64,000 nucleotides of DNA from Levilactobacillus zymae DSM 19395 (GCF_001434115.1 NZ_AZDW01000034.1:104231-168230); one strand, 5' to 3'; counted from the stretch's first letter, positions 29,035 to 38,651 are shown. A program made the numbers and translations. Notes: generated by a model not told the origin, from the sequence alone.

Positions 29035-30180
29035 ATGATTTATTTTGATAACAGTGCGACCACCAAAGCCGCACCGGAAGTTGTCGATACCTACGCCAAG
29101 GTCAGTGCCAACTACTGGGGGAACCCGTCTAGTTTGCACAACTTTGGGGAACAGGCCTTCAACCTCCTCGAACAGTCGCGCCAACAGATTGCCGATCTCA
29201 TCGGGGCCAAGCTCAGTGAGATTCTATTCACCAGCGGGGGGACCGAGGGCGATAATTGGGCCATCAAGGGTACCGCGATGGCCAAACGCGAATTCGGGAA
29301 CCACCTGATCACCACGGCGGTCGAACATCCCGCCGTGCACAACTCCATGGAACAGTTGAAACAACTGGGCTTTGAAGTGACCTATTTACCGGTCGACGCT
29401 AACGGGCGGGTCTCCGCGGACGACTTACGGGCCGCCATTCGGCCGACCACGATTTTGGTGTCCACCATGGCGGTGAACAACGAAATCGGTGCCGTTCAAC
29501 CACTGGCCGAGATTGCCGACGTGATGCGCGACTTTCCCAAGATTCATTGGCACATCGATGCCGTGCAGGGAATCGGGAAGGGCTTAGCCGACCTGATTTT
29601 TAACGATCGGGTCGACTTTGTGACCTTCTCGGGCCACAAGTTCCACGCACCCCGGGGCATCGGCTTCATGTACAAGCGCCAGGGCCGGAAGATTGCCCCG
29701 TTGATGGCCGGTGGGGGTCAGGAACGCAACCTGCGTTCCGGGACCGAAAACCTGCCCGCAATTGCCGCGATGGCGAAGGCCTTACGGATGTTGCTGACCG
29801 ACGAAGCGGCCAAGGTCCAACGGCAACGCGAGATTCGGTTGGCCATCCTGCACCACATCGAGACCTTTGCGCACGTCACGATTTTCTCCAAGGACCTGCC
29901 CGTTTTCGCTCCGCACATCTTGTGCTTTGCCATCGAGGGCGTCCGGGGAGAAACCATCGTCCACGCGTTTGAGGAACACAATATCTACATTTCGACGACC
30001 AGTGCCTGCTCGTCGAAAAAGCACGTTGAATCCAGCACGCTACAAGCCATGTCGATCGACGAGGGGATTGCCACCAGTGCGGTGCGTATCTCGTTAGACG
30101 AACATAACACCATGGCGGAAGCTGAGGAATTCAACCGGGTCTTTGACCAACTCTATCAACAATTTGCGAAATTACGCTAA
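29035..30180 (+). CDS. Cysteine desulfurase (NifS/NifZ type)
   Basis: This PLP enzyme takes sulfur from cysteine as an enzyme-bound persulfide. The 381-residue protein begins [16 protein letters not shown]; the PLP lysine is in [12 protein letters not shown] near residue 203 and the persulfide cysteine in TTSACSSKK near residue 324. It starts 21 bp before thiI in the same operon. In B. subtilis the paired NifZ supplies sulfur for ThiI, so its main job here is probably tRNA 4-thiouridine rather than general Fe-S assembly. Confidence 0.93.
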   Translation: MIYFDNSATTKAAPEVVDTYAKVSANYWGNPSSLHNFGEQAFNLLEQSRQQIADLIGAKLSEILFTSGGTEGDNWAIKGTAMAKREFGNHLITTAVEHPAVHNSMEQLKQLGFEVTYLPVDANGRVSADDLRAAIRPTTILVSTMAVNNEIGAVQPLAEIADVMRDFPKIHWHIDAVQGIGKGLADLIFNDRVDFVTFSGHKFHAPRGIGFMYKRQGRKIAPLMAGGGQERNLRSGTENLPAIAAMAKALRMLLTDEAAKVQRQREIRLAILHHIETFAHVTIFSKDLPVFAPHILCFAIEGVRGETIVHAFEEHNIYISTTSACSSKKHVESSTLQAMSIDEGIATSAVRISLDEHNTMAEAEEFNRVFDQLYQQFAKLR

Positions 30181-30200
30181 ATCACGAAAGGGGTCGCGCA

Positions 30201-31418
30201 ATGGAATATAGCGAAATTATGGTCCGCTACGGTGAATTGTCGACGAAGGGCAAGAACAAAAAGGACTTTATCAAGCAACTGGGACACAACGTCCGCAAGG
30301 CGCTCAGCAGTTTTGAAAGCCTCGAAGTCCGGGCCCAACACGACCGGTTACACGTGACCTTGAACGGCGCCGATTCGGCCGCCGTCATGGATCGATTAAA
30401 GGGCGTGTTCGGCATCGAAAACTTTTCGCCGGCCGTCAAGGTTGACAAGGACCTCGACACCATCAAGGCTGCCGTGGTCGCCATGGCCAAGGAAGACTTT
30501 CAGCCGGGGATGACCTTTAAGATCAACACCCGGCGGCAGGACAAGGAATTTGCCTACGACACCTACCAACTCAACGACCTGTTGGGGGGCGCGGTATTGG
30601 ATAACGTGCCGGGGATTCAGGTCCAGATGAAGCACCCGGACCTGGAACTGCGAGTCGAAATCCGGATGAACGGGGCCTTTATCTCGGGTCAAACCATCCA
30701 GGGAGCCGGGGGCTTACCCGTCGGCACTGGGGGCAAGGCCGTGATGATGCTGTCCGGGGGGATCGATTCACCGGTGGCTTCGTACTACGGGATGCGCCGG
30801 GGCGTGAAACTGGACATGGTCCACTTCTTCAGTCCGCCGTACACCTCCGAACAGGCCTTAGCCAAGGCCAAGGAATTGACCGCTAAGTTGGCGAAATATT
30901 CCGGGGGCATCCAATTCATTCAGGTGCCGTTCACCAAGATTCAAGAGACCATTAAGGAAGCCGTGCCGGAGGGGTATTTGATGACCATCCAGCGGCGGAT
31001 GATGCTGCGCTTAGCCGTGGCCGTGGCCGAAATGCGCCACGCCAAGGGGATTTTCAACGGTGAATCGTTGGGCCAAGTGGCCTCGCAGACGTTGGAAAGT
31101 ATGGCGGCCATCAACGATGTGACCTCGATGCCTATCCTGCGGCCGTTACTGTCCATGGATAAGACGGAAATCATCAAGGTGGCCGAGGACATCGACACCT
31201 ATGATCTGTCGATCTTACCTTACGAAGACTGCTGCACGATTTTCACACCGCCCGCACCTAAGACGCGGCCGGACCTGAAAAAGTCGCGGAAATTCGAAAA
31301 GAACATCGACGTGGAAGGCCTGATGAAGGAAGCTTTGGACGGAATTACGATCACCGAAATCCGACCGGGCGACAACTTCTTGAACCAAAACGAAGACGTT
31401 TTTGCGGAATTACTGTAA
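30201..31418 (+). CDS. thiI: tRNA 4-thiouridine synthase ThiI
   Basis: ThiI adenylates U8 of tRNA and replaces its oxygen with sulfur, giving s4U8. The 405-residue protein has an N-terminal ferredoxin-like/THUMP region (about 1-165) and a PP-loop ATPase domain with [12 protein letters not shown] near residue 183. It lacks the C-terminal rhodanese domain of the enterobacterial protein, as in Bacillus, which explains the dedicated desulfurase directly upstream. AAAGGGG precedes the ATG, and a terminator follows. Confidence 0.96.
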   Translation: MEYSEIMVRYGELSTKGKNKKDFIKQLGHNVRKALSSFESLEVRAQHDRLHVTLNGADSAAVMDRLKGVFGIENFSPAVKVDKDLDTIKAAVVAMAKEDFQPGMTFKINTRRQDKEFAYDTYQLNDLLGGAVLDNVPGIQVQMKHPDLELRVEIRMNGAFISGQTIQGAGGLPVGTGGKAVMMLSGGIDSPVASYYGMRRGVKLDMVHFFSPPYTSEQALAKAKELTAKLAKYSGGIQFIQVPFTKIQETIKEAVPEGYLMTIQRRMMLRLAVAVAEMRHAKGIFNGESLGQVASQTLESMAAINDVTSMPILRPLLSMDKTEIIKVAEDIDTYDLSILPYEDCCTIFTPPAPKTRPDLKKSRKFEKNIDVEGLMKEALDGITITEIRPGDNFLNQNEDVFAELL

Positions 31419-31443
31419 ATCGGGGCATTAACTAAGCTAATAC

Positions 31444-31478
31444 GGGAGCCTGGGCGTTTTTTGCCGGGTTCCTTTTTT
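31444..31478 (+). terminator. Terminator after thiI
   Basis: GGAGCC-GGGC pairs with GCC-GGGTTCC around a T-rich loop and is followed by six T residues. Confidence 0.8.
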
Positions 31479-31564
31479 GCAAGATTAGAATTTTCTCATA
31501 CTTTGTGATGGTTGATATGTGGGAGATCGAGCAGTTTTTGCGGTCAAAACCACCTAAAATCAGC

Positions 31565-31592
31565 TTGACAATTCGTTAAAAACTCCTAAAAT
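31565..31592 (+). promoter_or_regulatory. Promoter of the T-box/oppA operon
   Basis: TTGACA (31565-31570), 16-bp spacer, TAAAAT (31587-31592). Confidence 0.75.
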
Positions 31593-31598
31593 GAATTT

Positions 31599-31873
31599 TA
31601 AATTAGAAATGCAACGAGTAGTCAAAGTAAATTCTAACCTTAAGAGATCACCCGCACGGCTGAAAGGGTGAAACCAGAATTGAAACACAGCTACCAGCAG
31701 TCAGTCTGAACGGGTCACGCTTAGTAGGATTGAACGGACCTCGCCGTTAACCGGGGGGAGTTTTTTTGAAAACTCACTGAGGTAATGGCTGTGAGGCCAT
31801 TACGAAGTTAGAGGTGGAACCACGCTATTGAGTCGTCCTCGCAAAGATTAACGTCTTTGCGGGGACTTTTTTT
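31599..31873 (+). promoter_or_regulatory. T-box riboswitch, histidine (CAC) specifier
   Basis: T-box leaders bind a specific uncharged tRNA and switch from terminator to antiterminator. Here AGTA (31626-31629) and GAA (31682-31684) form the specifier-loop motif, and the triplet in the specifier place is CAC (31686-31688) followed by A. This is the same GAA-N-codon-A arrangement as in the valS T-box, where the triplet is GTA. The T-box sequence AGGTGGAACCACG is at 31812-31824, and the terminator is GTCCTCGCAAAGA/TCTTTGCGGGGAC plus seven T residues (to 31873). CAC indicates tRNA-His. Together with the thiI terminator, this accounts for the gap 31419-31896. Confidence 0.85.
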
Positions 31874-31896
31874 ATGAAAGAAAGGATGATGACTAG

Positions 31897-31986
31897 ATGT
31901 TTCAATTGATGATGTTTAATTTAATCGCGACCCTTGCTGAGCAAAAGCGACATCATCGGCATACGGTCCATAGTCTGCACCGGTAA
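31897..31986 (+). CDS. Short histidine-rich reading frame (candidate leader peptide)
   Basis: A 29-codon frame from ATG 31897 to TAA 31984-31986, beginning 24 bp after the T-box terminator. AAAGGA at 31881-31886 is 10 bp upstream, a plausible ribosome site. The first 14 residues are hydrophobic (MFQLMMFNLIATLA); the end is basic and histidine-rich, with His at 19, 20, 22, 25 and 28 (five in the last eleven residues). A hairpin with arms TGAC (32005-32008) and GTCA (32025-32028) lies just before the oppA ribosome site. Histidine enrichment under a histidine T-box suggests a translation-sensing leader, but a small functional peptide is also possible. I recognise no family. Confidence 0.6.
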   Translation: MFQLMMFNLIATLAEQKRHHRHTVHSLHR

Positions 31987-32045
31987 TCGTTGTCAAGACA
32001 GGAGTGACGGTCAGAAGATCGTCGGTCATCAAGGAGGAAAAACCT

Positions 32046-33686
32046 ATGCCAAATCAATTGAAACGTTTTGTCGGAATCAGTGTCGTCTTCGTCAGTGGTC
32101 TCGCGTTAGCGGGCTGTGGGCGAACGGCGGATGCCAGCCCGAAACAGAGTGCCACCATCATGGAACAGGCCGATATCTCATCGTTAGACTCGACCATGAT
32201 CACGGATGTGGGGGCCTTAGAAACCATTAACAACGCCGAAGAGGGCCTGTACCGGATGAAAAACAGCACCACGGTCGAACCGGGATTGGCCACGGCCATC
32301 GTGACCCCCACGGCGAACCAGACCGTCTACACCTTCCACCTGCGCAAGGGCCTGAAATGGAGCAACGGGGACGCGTTAACGGCCAACGACTTCGTCTATA
32401 CCTGGCGCCGGGCGGTCACGCCGAGCACCAAGGCGGCCCACGCCTACCAGTTCTTACCGATTAAGAATGCCAAGGCCATTGAAAACGGAAAGCTATCCGC
32501 TAAGAAATTAGGGGTCCAAGCCGTTAACGCGACGACGTTAAAGGTGACCCTCACGGCGCCGACCCCGTACTTCAAGTACCTGGTCGCCTCCGCGCCGTTT
32601 CTCCCGTTGAATCCCAAAGCCGTGGCTAAATACGGCCAGGGCTACGGGACCTCAGCGCAGAAAACGGTCTATGACGGGCCGTTTACCGTTCAGAATTGGA
32701 CGGCCTCGTCGACGAGTTGGACGTTGAAGAAGAACCCGAACTATTGGGACCAGCGGCACGTGAAGTTAGCCACCGTCAAATTTCAGGTGGCCAAGTCGCC
32801 ACAGACGGCCCTGTCGTTATACCAATCTAAGAAACTCGACAACATCGTTTTATCCGGTCAACAGGCCGCCCAGGAAAAGACCAACCCCGGTTATTTGACC
32901 TATCCCAGTGGGGAGACCGACTATCTGGCCTACAACTTTAATCACAAGGCCATGCGCAACCGGAACATTCGCCGCGCCATTTCGTTGGCCATCGACCGGC
33001 AAAGCCTGGTGGACGACGTGTTGAAGAACGGCGCCAAGGTCCCCACGGGCATGGCCCCGGCCGATATCGCCAAGAACCCCAAGACCGGCCGCGACTTTAC
33101 GCAGGACGCTAAGGTGGCCAGTGCCGTGGCGTACAATCCCAAGTTAGCTAAGCGTTATTGGGCCAAGGGCTTACGGCAGCTAGGGGTAAAACGCCTGACG
33201 CTAAACTTAGTCTGTTACGACGTGGACACCTTTAAGAACGCCGCCGAATACGTGCAGGCCAACACGGAGAAGTATCTGAAGGGCCTCAGCTTAAAGGTCA
33301 ACGTTCAGCCCAAGGTCCAAGCCATCACCACCATGCAGAAGAAGCAGGGCTACGACATTGGCTTTTCCAACTGGATCTCGTCTTATCCGGAACTCAACGA
33401 ATTCTTCCAGTTGCTGAATACCGGAAATTACAACAACGCCGGCAGCTATTCCAACGCCGCCTTCGACCGGGTTTACACCCGCGCCAACGGAACGGACGCC
33501 GGCAACGCGACGCAACGCTATGCCGACTTTAAACAAGCCAACCAGATTGCCATGACCGATCAAGCCGTGGCGGTTCTGAATCAGGGCCAAATCGCGCGGC
33601 TCAACAATCCACAACTCAAGGGGGTGGCCTACGCGGCGGCCCAGGGCATCTCGTTAAAGACGGCTTACAAGACCAGTCAGAAATAG
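32046..33686 (+). CDS. Peptide ABC transporter substrate-binding lipoprotein (OppA family)
   Basis: A family-5 extracellular solute-binding protein of 546 residues. The signal peptide ends in lipobox LALAGC (Cys at about residue 23), so it is anchored to the outer face of the membrane. Family features include TYTFHLRKGLKWSNGDALTANDFVYTW-type sequence near residues 95-120. ATG 32046 has AAGGAGG 9 bp upstream. No permease or ATPase genes are adjacent, so it must share a transporter encoded elsewhere. It is controlled by the histidine-type T-box and followed 11 bp later by an M20 hydrolase, suggesting capture of histidine-yielding peptides. Confidence 0.92.
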   Translation: MPNQLKRFVGISVVFVSGLALAGCGRTADASPKQSATIMEQADISSLDSTMITDVGALETINNAEEGLYRMKNSTTVEPGLATAIVTPTANQTVYTFHLRKGLKWSNGDALTANDFVYTWRRAVTPSTKAAHAYQFLPIKNAKAIENGKLSAKKLGVQAVNATTLKVTLTAPTPYFKYLVASAPFLPLNPKAVAKYGQGYGTSAQKTVYDGPFTVQNWTASSTSWTLKKNPNYWDQRHVKLATVKFQVAKSPQTALSLYQSKKLDNIVLSGQQAAQEKTNPGYLTYPSGETDYLAYNFNHKAMRNRNIRRAISLAIDRQSLVDDVLKNGAKVPTGMAPADIAKNPKTGRDFTQDAKVASAVAYNPKLAKRYWAKGLRQLGVKRLTLNLVCYDVDTFKNAAEYVQANTEKYLKGLSLKVNVQPKVQAITTMQKKQGYDIGFSNWISSYPELNEFFQLLNTGNYNNAGSYSNAAFDRVYTRANGTDAGNATQRYADFKQANQIAMTDQAVAVLNQGQIARLNNPQLKGVAYAAAQGISLKTAYKTSQK

Positions 33687-33697
33687 GAGGGATTTAG

Positions 33698-34822
33698 ATG
33701 ATTCAGCCAATTACAGTGAACGACCAACAAATTTATACTGACTTTGACCAATTAGGGGCCCGCGCGGAGGTGGCCTTTCAGGAGGTGCGCACCACGGCCT
33801 ACCTGGCCCAACGCTTAGACGAGCTAGGCGTCTCCTATCAACGCTTTCCCCAGATGACGGGGTTGATTGCGACCTTGAATCCGGGCCAACCGGTGACCAT
33901 CGGGTTACGGACGGATATCGACGCCCTCAAGCAGGTCTATCAGGGCAAGACCCAAGTCCTCCACTCCTGTGGGCACAACGCCCACATGGCCATCGTGCTG
34001 GCGGTCGTAACCTACTTTGCGGCCCACCCGGACGACCTGCCGGGGACGTTAAAGGTGATCTTCCAACCCGCCGAGGAGACCGTGACCGGAGCGGAAAAGG
34101 TGATTCAAAGCGGGTTACTCGGTCCGCTTGACGTTTTATACGGGCTGCACGTGTGCCCAGACAGTGAGGTGGGCGACCACCAGGCCGAGGCCATCTTACC
34201 CGACATCGCCACGCGGACCTACTGGGTGACCATCACCGGTAAGACGGCCCACGCCGGGCGGCCCTGGTTGGGGGCCAACGTGATCGACGCGTTTAGCACC
34301 CTTAACGAACGGTTCAAACAAATCAAACTAGCGACCGATTCGCCGTATTCGGTGACCACCACCATGTTTCAGGCCGGTGAGTCCTCCAACATCGTGCCGG
34401 ACAAAGGGACCTTTGCCGTGGATTTGCGAGCTCGAACCAATGACCTGATGGACCAACTGCAAGACCAGGCCTTTCAAGCGATGCGCGCGGTCTCGACCGG
34501 CGACATTCAGGTGACCCTCGACGGTAATGACCTATCGCCGGCCGCGATTCCCGACGACCAAGCCATCGCGACCATGGGTCAGGCCATCACGGCGGTCTTG
34601 GGGACCGACGGGTTGGTCGCGCCGGTACCCACGCAGGGGGGCGACGACTTTCACTTTTACGCCTACGACGGACTGGCCAAGCGCAGCACCATGCTGGGCC
34701 TGGGTTGCGGCTTAACGCCGGGCTTACACGTCCCGGGAATGACGTTTGACCACACCGCCATGCTGAGCGGGGCGAAAATCCTGATCAACGCCGTGCGGTT
34801 GACCCCGACCACACTGGCTTAA
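33698..34822 (+). CDS. M20 family amidohydrolase/peptidase
   Basis: A 374-residue cytoplasmic metallohydrolase of the M20 aminoacylase/hippurate hydrolase group. The metal site includes RTDIDAL near residue 70, HSCGHNAHMA near 88 with the metal-bridging cysteine, and QPAEETVTGAEKVI near 124; the dimerisation domain begins near 175. Members release amino acids from N-acyl amino acids or small peptides, and the exact substrate is not visible. It is the second structural gene of the T-box operon after oppA, so a role in freeing histidine from an imported conjugate or peptide is a plausible inference. The inverted repeat TGACCCC/GGGGTCA spans its stop but lacks a T-run. Confidence 0.88.
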   Translation: MIQPITVNDQQIYTDFDQLGARAEVAFQEVRTTAYLAQRLDELGVSYQRFPQMTGLIATLNPGQPVTIGLRTDIDALKQVYQGKTQVLHSCGHNAHMAIVLAVVTYFAAHPDDLPGTLKVIFQPAEETVTGAEKVIQSGLLGPLDVLYGLHVCPDSEVGDHQAEAILPDIATRTYWVTITGKTAHAGRPWLGANVIDAFSTLNERFKQIKLATDSPYSVTTTMFQAGESSNIVPDKGTFAVDLRARTNDLMDQLQDQAFQAMRAVSTGDIQVTLDGNDLSPAAIPDDQAIATMGQAITAVLGTDGLVAPVPTQGGDDFHFYAYDGLAKRSTMLGLGCGLTPGLHVPGMTFDHTAMLSGAKILINAVRLTPTTLA

Positions 34823-34871
34823 GCCTGGGGTCAAAATCCGGCAATTAACGTGAATTTATCCTTCAAATTAC

Positions 34872-34901
34872 TTGTTTTTTAGGCGTCCTCTGCGTCATAA
34901 T
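34872..34901 (+). promoter_or_regulatory. Probable tpx promoter
   Basis: TTGTTT (34872-34877), 18-bp spacer, CATAAT (34896-34901). An inverted repeat CCGGT-CACG-ACCGG lies downstream in the leader (34913-34926). Confidence 0.6.
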
Positions 34902-34949
34902 TAACCTAATAGCCGGTCACGACCGGTTAAACATTAAGGAGTGATCTGT

Positions 34950-35459
34950 GTGGATGTCACGAGACTCGGTAAGAAGATGGCCTTAGCGGGCGATCTCCCT
35001 GAAGTAGGGGATCAGTTACCTAAGTTTAAGCTGTTTGATCAACAGAATAACAAGGTGAAAACGGCCAATCTGATTGGTCAGGTGAGCCTGATTAGTGTCG
35101 TTCCCGATTTGGATACCCCGGTATGCACGCTGCAAACGCGTAAGTTTGTGCAACAGGCGGACCACTATCCGGCGGCCAAGTTCTACACGGTGTCGAATAA
35201 TTCCGTGGCGGAACAGACCGGATGGTGTGCGGCCGAAGGGGTGCAAAACGTGGACCTGTTATCCGACGAAGAATTATCTTTCGGGTATGAAACCGGGTTA
35301 TACGTGCCCAATGCCGGGAATCTGGCGCGGTCCATCTGGATCATTGACGAGACCGGTAAGATCGTTTACCGGCAGGTCGTGATTGAACAGTCCGAAGAAC
35401 CCGACTACTTAGCCGCGTTGACGGCCCTCGAAAAGTTGGTGCCGCGAGTTGACGCTTAG
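34950..35459 (+). CDS. tpx: Thiol peroxidase (Tpx, atypical 2-Cys peroxiredoxin)
   Basis: Tpx reduces hydrogen peroxide and organic peroxides with thioredoxin. In the 169-residue protein the peroxidatic cysteine lies in VVPDLDTPVCTLQTRKF near residue 60 and the resolving cysteine in GWCAAEGV near residue 94. I chose GTG 34950, 8 bp after AAGGAG; the GTG at 34941 overlaps that site. It is monocistronic. The valS T-box promoter starts inside its last codons. Confidence 0.93.
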   Translation: MDVTRLGKKMALAGDLPEVGDQLPKFKLFDQQNNKVKTANLIGQVSLISVVPDLDTPVCTLQTRKFVQQADHYPAAKFYTVSNNSVAEQTGWCAAEGVQNVDLLSDEELSFGYETGLYVPNAGNLARSIWIIDETGKIVYRQVVIEQSEEPDYLAALTALEKLVPRVDA

Positions 35460-35477
35460 CCCAAAATTGGGTACACT
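35449..35477 (+). promoter_or_regulatory. valS promoter, starting inside tpx
   Basis: TTGACG (35449-35454) overlaps the last codons of tpx; 17-bp spacer; TACACT (35472-35477). Confidence 0.75.
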
Positions 35478-35483
35478 ACAGAG

Positions 35484-35723
35484 TAACTAGCGATGAGCAA
35501 GAGAGTAACGGTGACCACTTGAGGCAGAGAATCACGGGTGCTGGAACGTGGTGAAGGGGTCACCGGGAAAGTAACTTGTGAGCTGATCGACTGAACGAAT
35601 AAGTAGGTCGGTACCGGAGCACACTCCGTTAACAACGAAGATAAGTGGGGTTTAAACGCCCAATTTAGGTGGTACCGCGAAGGAAGCTTCGTCCTAATGT
35701 GAGATTAGGACGAAGCTTTTTTT
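35484..35723 (+). promoter_or_regulatory. T-box riboswitch, valine (GTA) specifier
   Basis: Leader of valS. The specifier-loop motif is AGTA with GAA, and the specifier triplet GTA is at 35571-35573, reading valine as expected for valS. The T-box sequence AGGTGGTACCGCG is at 35667-35679; its TGGT matches the A73 discriminator expected for tRNA-Val. The terminator AAGCTTCGTCCTAAT/ATTAGGACGAAGCTT (35684-35718) with T-run completes it. This element serves as internal calibration for the two histidine T-boxes. Confidence 0.95.
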
Positions 35724-35763
35724 CGTGCCATTGTGACCGGCAAAGAGAAAGGATATGACCATT

Positions 35764-38430
35764 ATGGCAGACAAGCCAGTAGAAATGCCGACGAAGTATG
35801 ACCCGACCGCCGTTGAAGCGGGCCGGTATCAGACTTGGTTAGACCAAGATGTTTTTAAACCCAGCGGCGACCCGCAGGCTAAACCGTATTCCATCGTGTT
35901 ACCGCCACCGAACGTGACCGGGAAACTCCACTTGGGGCACGCCTGGGACACCACGTTACAGGATATGTTGATCCGCCAAAAGCGGATGCAGGGCTACGAC
36001 ACCCTGTGGTTACCGGGGATGGACCACGCCGGTATCGCCACGCAGGCCAAGGTGGAAGCCAAGTTACGGGAACAAGGTATTTCGCGTTACGATTTAGGCC
36101 GGGAAGAATTCATCAAGAAGGTTTGGGAATGGAAGGACGAATACGCCGACACCATTCACCAACAATGGGCCAAGATGGGCTTATCGTTAGACTACTCACG
36201 CGAACGGTTCACCCTGGACGAAGGGTTCTCCGACGCTGTCAAGAAGGTCTTCGTGGCCCTGTACAAGCAAGGCCTGATCTACCGGGGCGAATACATTATC
36301 AACTGGGATCCGCAAGCCCGGACCGCGTTATCCGACATCGAAGTCATTCATAAGGACGACAAGGGCGCCTTCTACCACGTCAAGTACCCGTTTGCCGACA
36401 AGGACCAAACCTTTAACGGCAAGCACTACATCGAAATCGCCACGACGCGGCCAGAAACCATGATGGGGGACACGGCCGTGGCCGTTAACCCGAGTGACGA
36501 CCGGTACAAGGAACTGGTGGGCACCAAGGTCATCTTGCCGTTAGCCAACCGGGAAATCCCAATCATCGCGGACCAGTACGTAGATCCCGAATTTGGGACC
36601 GGGATGGTGAAGATCACACCCGCCCACGACCCGAACGACTTCCAAGTCGGCAACCGGCATAACCTGGAACGGATCAACACCATGAACGAAGACGCCAGTA
36701 TGAACGAAAAGGCCGGCAAGTACAACGGTATGGACCGGTTCGAGGCCCGCAAGGCCATGGTCGCCGACCTCGATGAACAGGGCTTACTGTTGAAGGTCGA
36801 CCCGATCGTCCACTCCGTTGGGCATTCCGAACGGACCGGGGTACAGGTCGAAGCGCGCTTGTCCACGCAATGGTTCGTGAAGATGCAACCCCTCGCCGAA
36901 AAGGCTATGGCGAACCAAAAGGGTGATAACGCCGTGGACTTCGTGCCCAAGCGGTTCGAACACACCTTCATGCAATGGATGGATAACGCCCACGACTGGG
37001 TCATCTCACGGCAACTCTGGTGGGGTCACCAGATTCCGGCCTGGTACCACAAGCAGACCGGCGAGATCTACGTCGGCGAGACCGCCCCGAAGGATCCCGA
37101 AAACTGGGACCGCGACCCAGACGTCTTGGACACCTGGTTCTCCAGTGCCTTGTGGCCATTTGGGACCATGGGTTGGCCGGACGAAAACAGCGCCGATTAC
37201 CAACGCTACTTCCCGACCAATACCTTGGTCACCGGTTACGACATCATCTTCTTCTGGGTTTCTCGGATGATCTTCCAAAGCCTTGAATTCACCGGCAAAC
37301 GGCCGTTCAAACACGTGCTGTTACACGGATTGATTCGGGATGAAGAAGGTCGCAAGATGAGTAAGTCCCTGGGTAACGGAATCGATCCCATGGACGTCAT
37401 CCAAAAGTACGGGGCCGACGCGTTACGGTGGTTCCTGTCGACCGGCTCGACGGCTGGTCAAGACGTCCGCTTCAGCTACAAGAAGATGGACGCGGCCTGG
37501 AACTTCATTAACAAGATCTGGAACGCCAGTCGTTTCGTGATCATGAACCTGGGAGCGGACACGAAACCGGTCGTTCCCGCTAAGGACCAATGGGACCTGA
37601 CCGACAAGTGGATCTTGAGTCGCTTGAACGCCACGGTCAAGCACGTGACCGAGATGTTCGACAAGTTCGACTTCGGTGAAGCGGGCCGGGCCCTATACAA
37701 CTTCATCTGGAACGACTTCTGTGACTGGTACATCGAAATGAGTAAGAGCGTGCTGACCGGGGATGACGAAGCGGCGAAGGCCGTTAAGCAAGACCTGCTA
37801 GCCTACGTCTTAGACCAGACGTTGCGGCTCTTACAACCAATCATGCCGTTCGTCACGGAAGCTATCTGGCAGGCGATGCCGCATGACGGCAAGTCGCTGG
37901 TCACGGCCGCTTACCCGGTTGACCACCCCGACTTTGACGATGCCCCGGCGGAAAGCGATATGACCAGTCTGATCGACCTGATTAAGGCGGTCCGGAACAT
38001 TCGGGCGGAAGCTAACGCCCCGATGTCCACGCCAATCGACTTGCAGATCAAGACTAGCGACGCCAAGTTACAGGCCGTCTTCGACAACAACCGCGACTAC
38101 ATCGACCGGTTCGTCCACCCGAAGGCCTTAGAAATCGGGGCCGACCTGGTCGCGCCGAAGTTGGCCATGACGGCGGTCATCACGTCGGCCGAAATTTCCG
38201 TGCCGTTAGCCGAACTGGTGGACCTCAAGGAAGAAGTGGCACGCTTGGACAAGGAAGTCGCCAAGTACACGGCCGAAGTCCAACGGGCCACGAAGAAACT
38301 CGGCAACGAGCGGTTCGTGGCTAACGCGCCCGAAGACGTGGTCAATGCCGAACGCGAAAAGCAAGCGGACAACCAAAAGAAGCTGGCCGCTACGCAGGAC
38401 CGCTTAACTGAAATCAAAGCGCAACTTTAA
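35764..38430 (+). CDS. valS: Valine--tRNA ligase
   Basis: Class I aminoacyl-tRNA synthetase charging tRNA-Val. The 888-residue protein shows the HIGH-type motif [13 protein letters not shown] near residue 48, the CP1 editing domain (about 150-420, with [15 protein letters not shown]), KMSKS ([10 protein letters not shown] near 528) and a C-terminal coiled-coil arm typical of ValRS (about 820-888). ATG 35764 is 10 bp after AAAGGA; ATG 35755 is only 1 bp away from that site. Expression is controlled by the valine T-box directly upstream. Confidence 0.97.
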   Translation: MADKPVEMPTKYDPTAVEAGRYQTWLDQDVFKPSGDPQAKPYSIVLPPPNVTGKLHLGHAWDTTLQDMLIRQKRMQGYDTLWLPGMDHAGIATQAKVEAKLREQGISRYDLGREEFIKKVWEWKDEYADTIHQQWAKMGLSLDYSRERFTLDEGFSDAVKKVFVALYKQGLIYRGEYIINWDPQARTALSDIEVIHKDDKGAFYHVKYPFADKDQTFNGKHYIEIATTRPETMMGDTAVAVNPSDDRYKELVGTKVILPLANREIPIIADQYVDPEFGTGMVKITPAHDPNDFQVGNRHNLERINTMNEDASMNEKAGKYNGMDRFEARKAMVADLDEQGLLLKVDPIVHSVGHSERTGVQVEARLSTQWFVKMQPLAEKAMANQKGDNAVDFVPKRFEHTFMQWMDNAHDWVISRQLWWGHQIPAWYHKQTGEIYVGETAPKDPENWDRDPDVLDTWFSSALWPFGTMGWPDENSADYQRYFPTNTLVTGYDIIFFWVSRMIFQSLEFTGKRPFKHVLLHGLIRDEEGRKMSKSLGNGIDPMDVIQKYGADALRWFLSTGSTAGQDVRFSYKKMDAAWNFINKIWNASRFVIMNLGADTKPVVPAKDQWDLTDKWILSRLNATVKHVTEMFDKFDFGEAGRALYNFIWNDFCDWYIEMSKSVLTGDDEAAKAVKQDLLAYVLDQTLRLLQPIMPFVTEAIWQAMPHDGKSLVTAAYPVDHPDFDDAPAESDMTSLIDLIKAVRNIRAEANAPMSTPIDLQIKTSDAKLQAVFDNNRDYIDRFVHPKALEIGADLVAPKLAMTAVITSAEISVPLAELVDLKEEVARLDKEVAKYTAEVQRATKKLGNERFVANAPEDVVNAEREKQADNQKKLAATQDRLTEIKAQL

Positions 38431-38434
38431 ATGA

Positions 38435-38539
38435 ATGGTTGACGGGGGCGGCTTTAAAGCATCAGTATTGGTTAGCAGAACCAGTCGTTGTTTTCTAGTC
38501 CGGAAGCACGGAGCGGCCCCTAGTTAGCTCATTAACCAT
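38435..38539 (+). other. Structured intergenic element between valS and folC
   Basis: A 105-nt stretch closed by ATGGTT (38435-38440) and AACCAT (38534-38539), with an inner GGGGGC/GCGGCCCC pairing and a small hairpin TGGTT-AGCAG-AACCA (38469-38483). It is followed at once by a terminator. No open reading frame. It could be a 3'-UTR-derived RNA or simply stabilise the valS mRNA; I do not recognise it. Confidence 0.4.
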
Positions 38540-38542
38540 AGA

Positions 38543-38583
38543 AAGTCCCCGTTTCTGGTGCAAACCAGCGACGGGGACTTTTT
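38543..38583 (+). terminator. Terminator after valS
   Basis: AAGTCCCCGT/ACGGGGACTT plus inner CTGG/CCAG, followed by T residues. Confidence 0.9.
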
Positions 38584-38651
38584 GGCGTTAACGGTTTAGC
38601 CTAAAATCTGCTACACTGAAACACAGAGAATTTAGCGGGAGGTAAGTAGCT

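Noticed and set aside
31934-32230. Plus-strand frame overlapping the start of oppA
   Set aside because: It runs through the oppA signal peptide in another frame, has no ribosome site and resembles nothing.
36426-37004. Minus-strand open frame (192 codons) inside valS
   Set aside because: valS is intact and conserved throughout; the antisense frame is a by-product of GC-rich codons.
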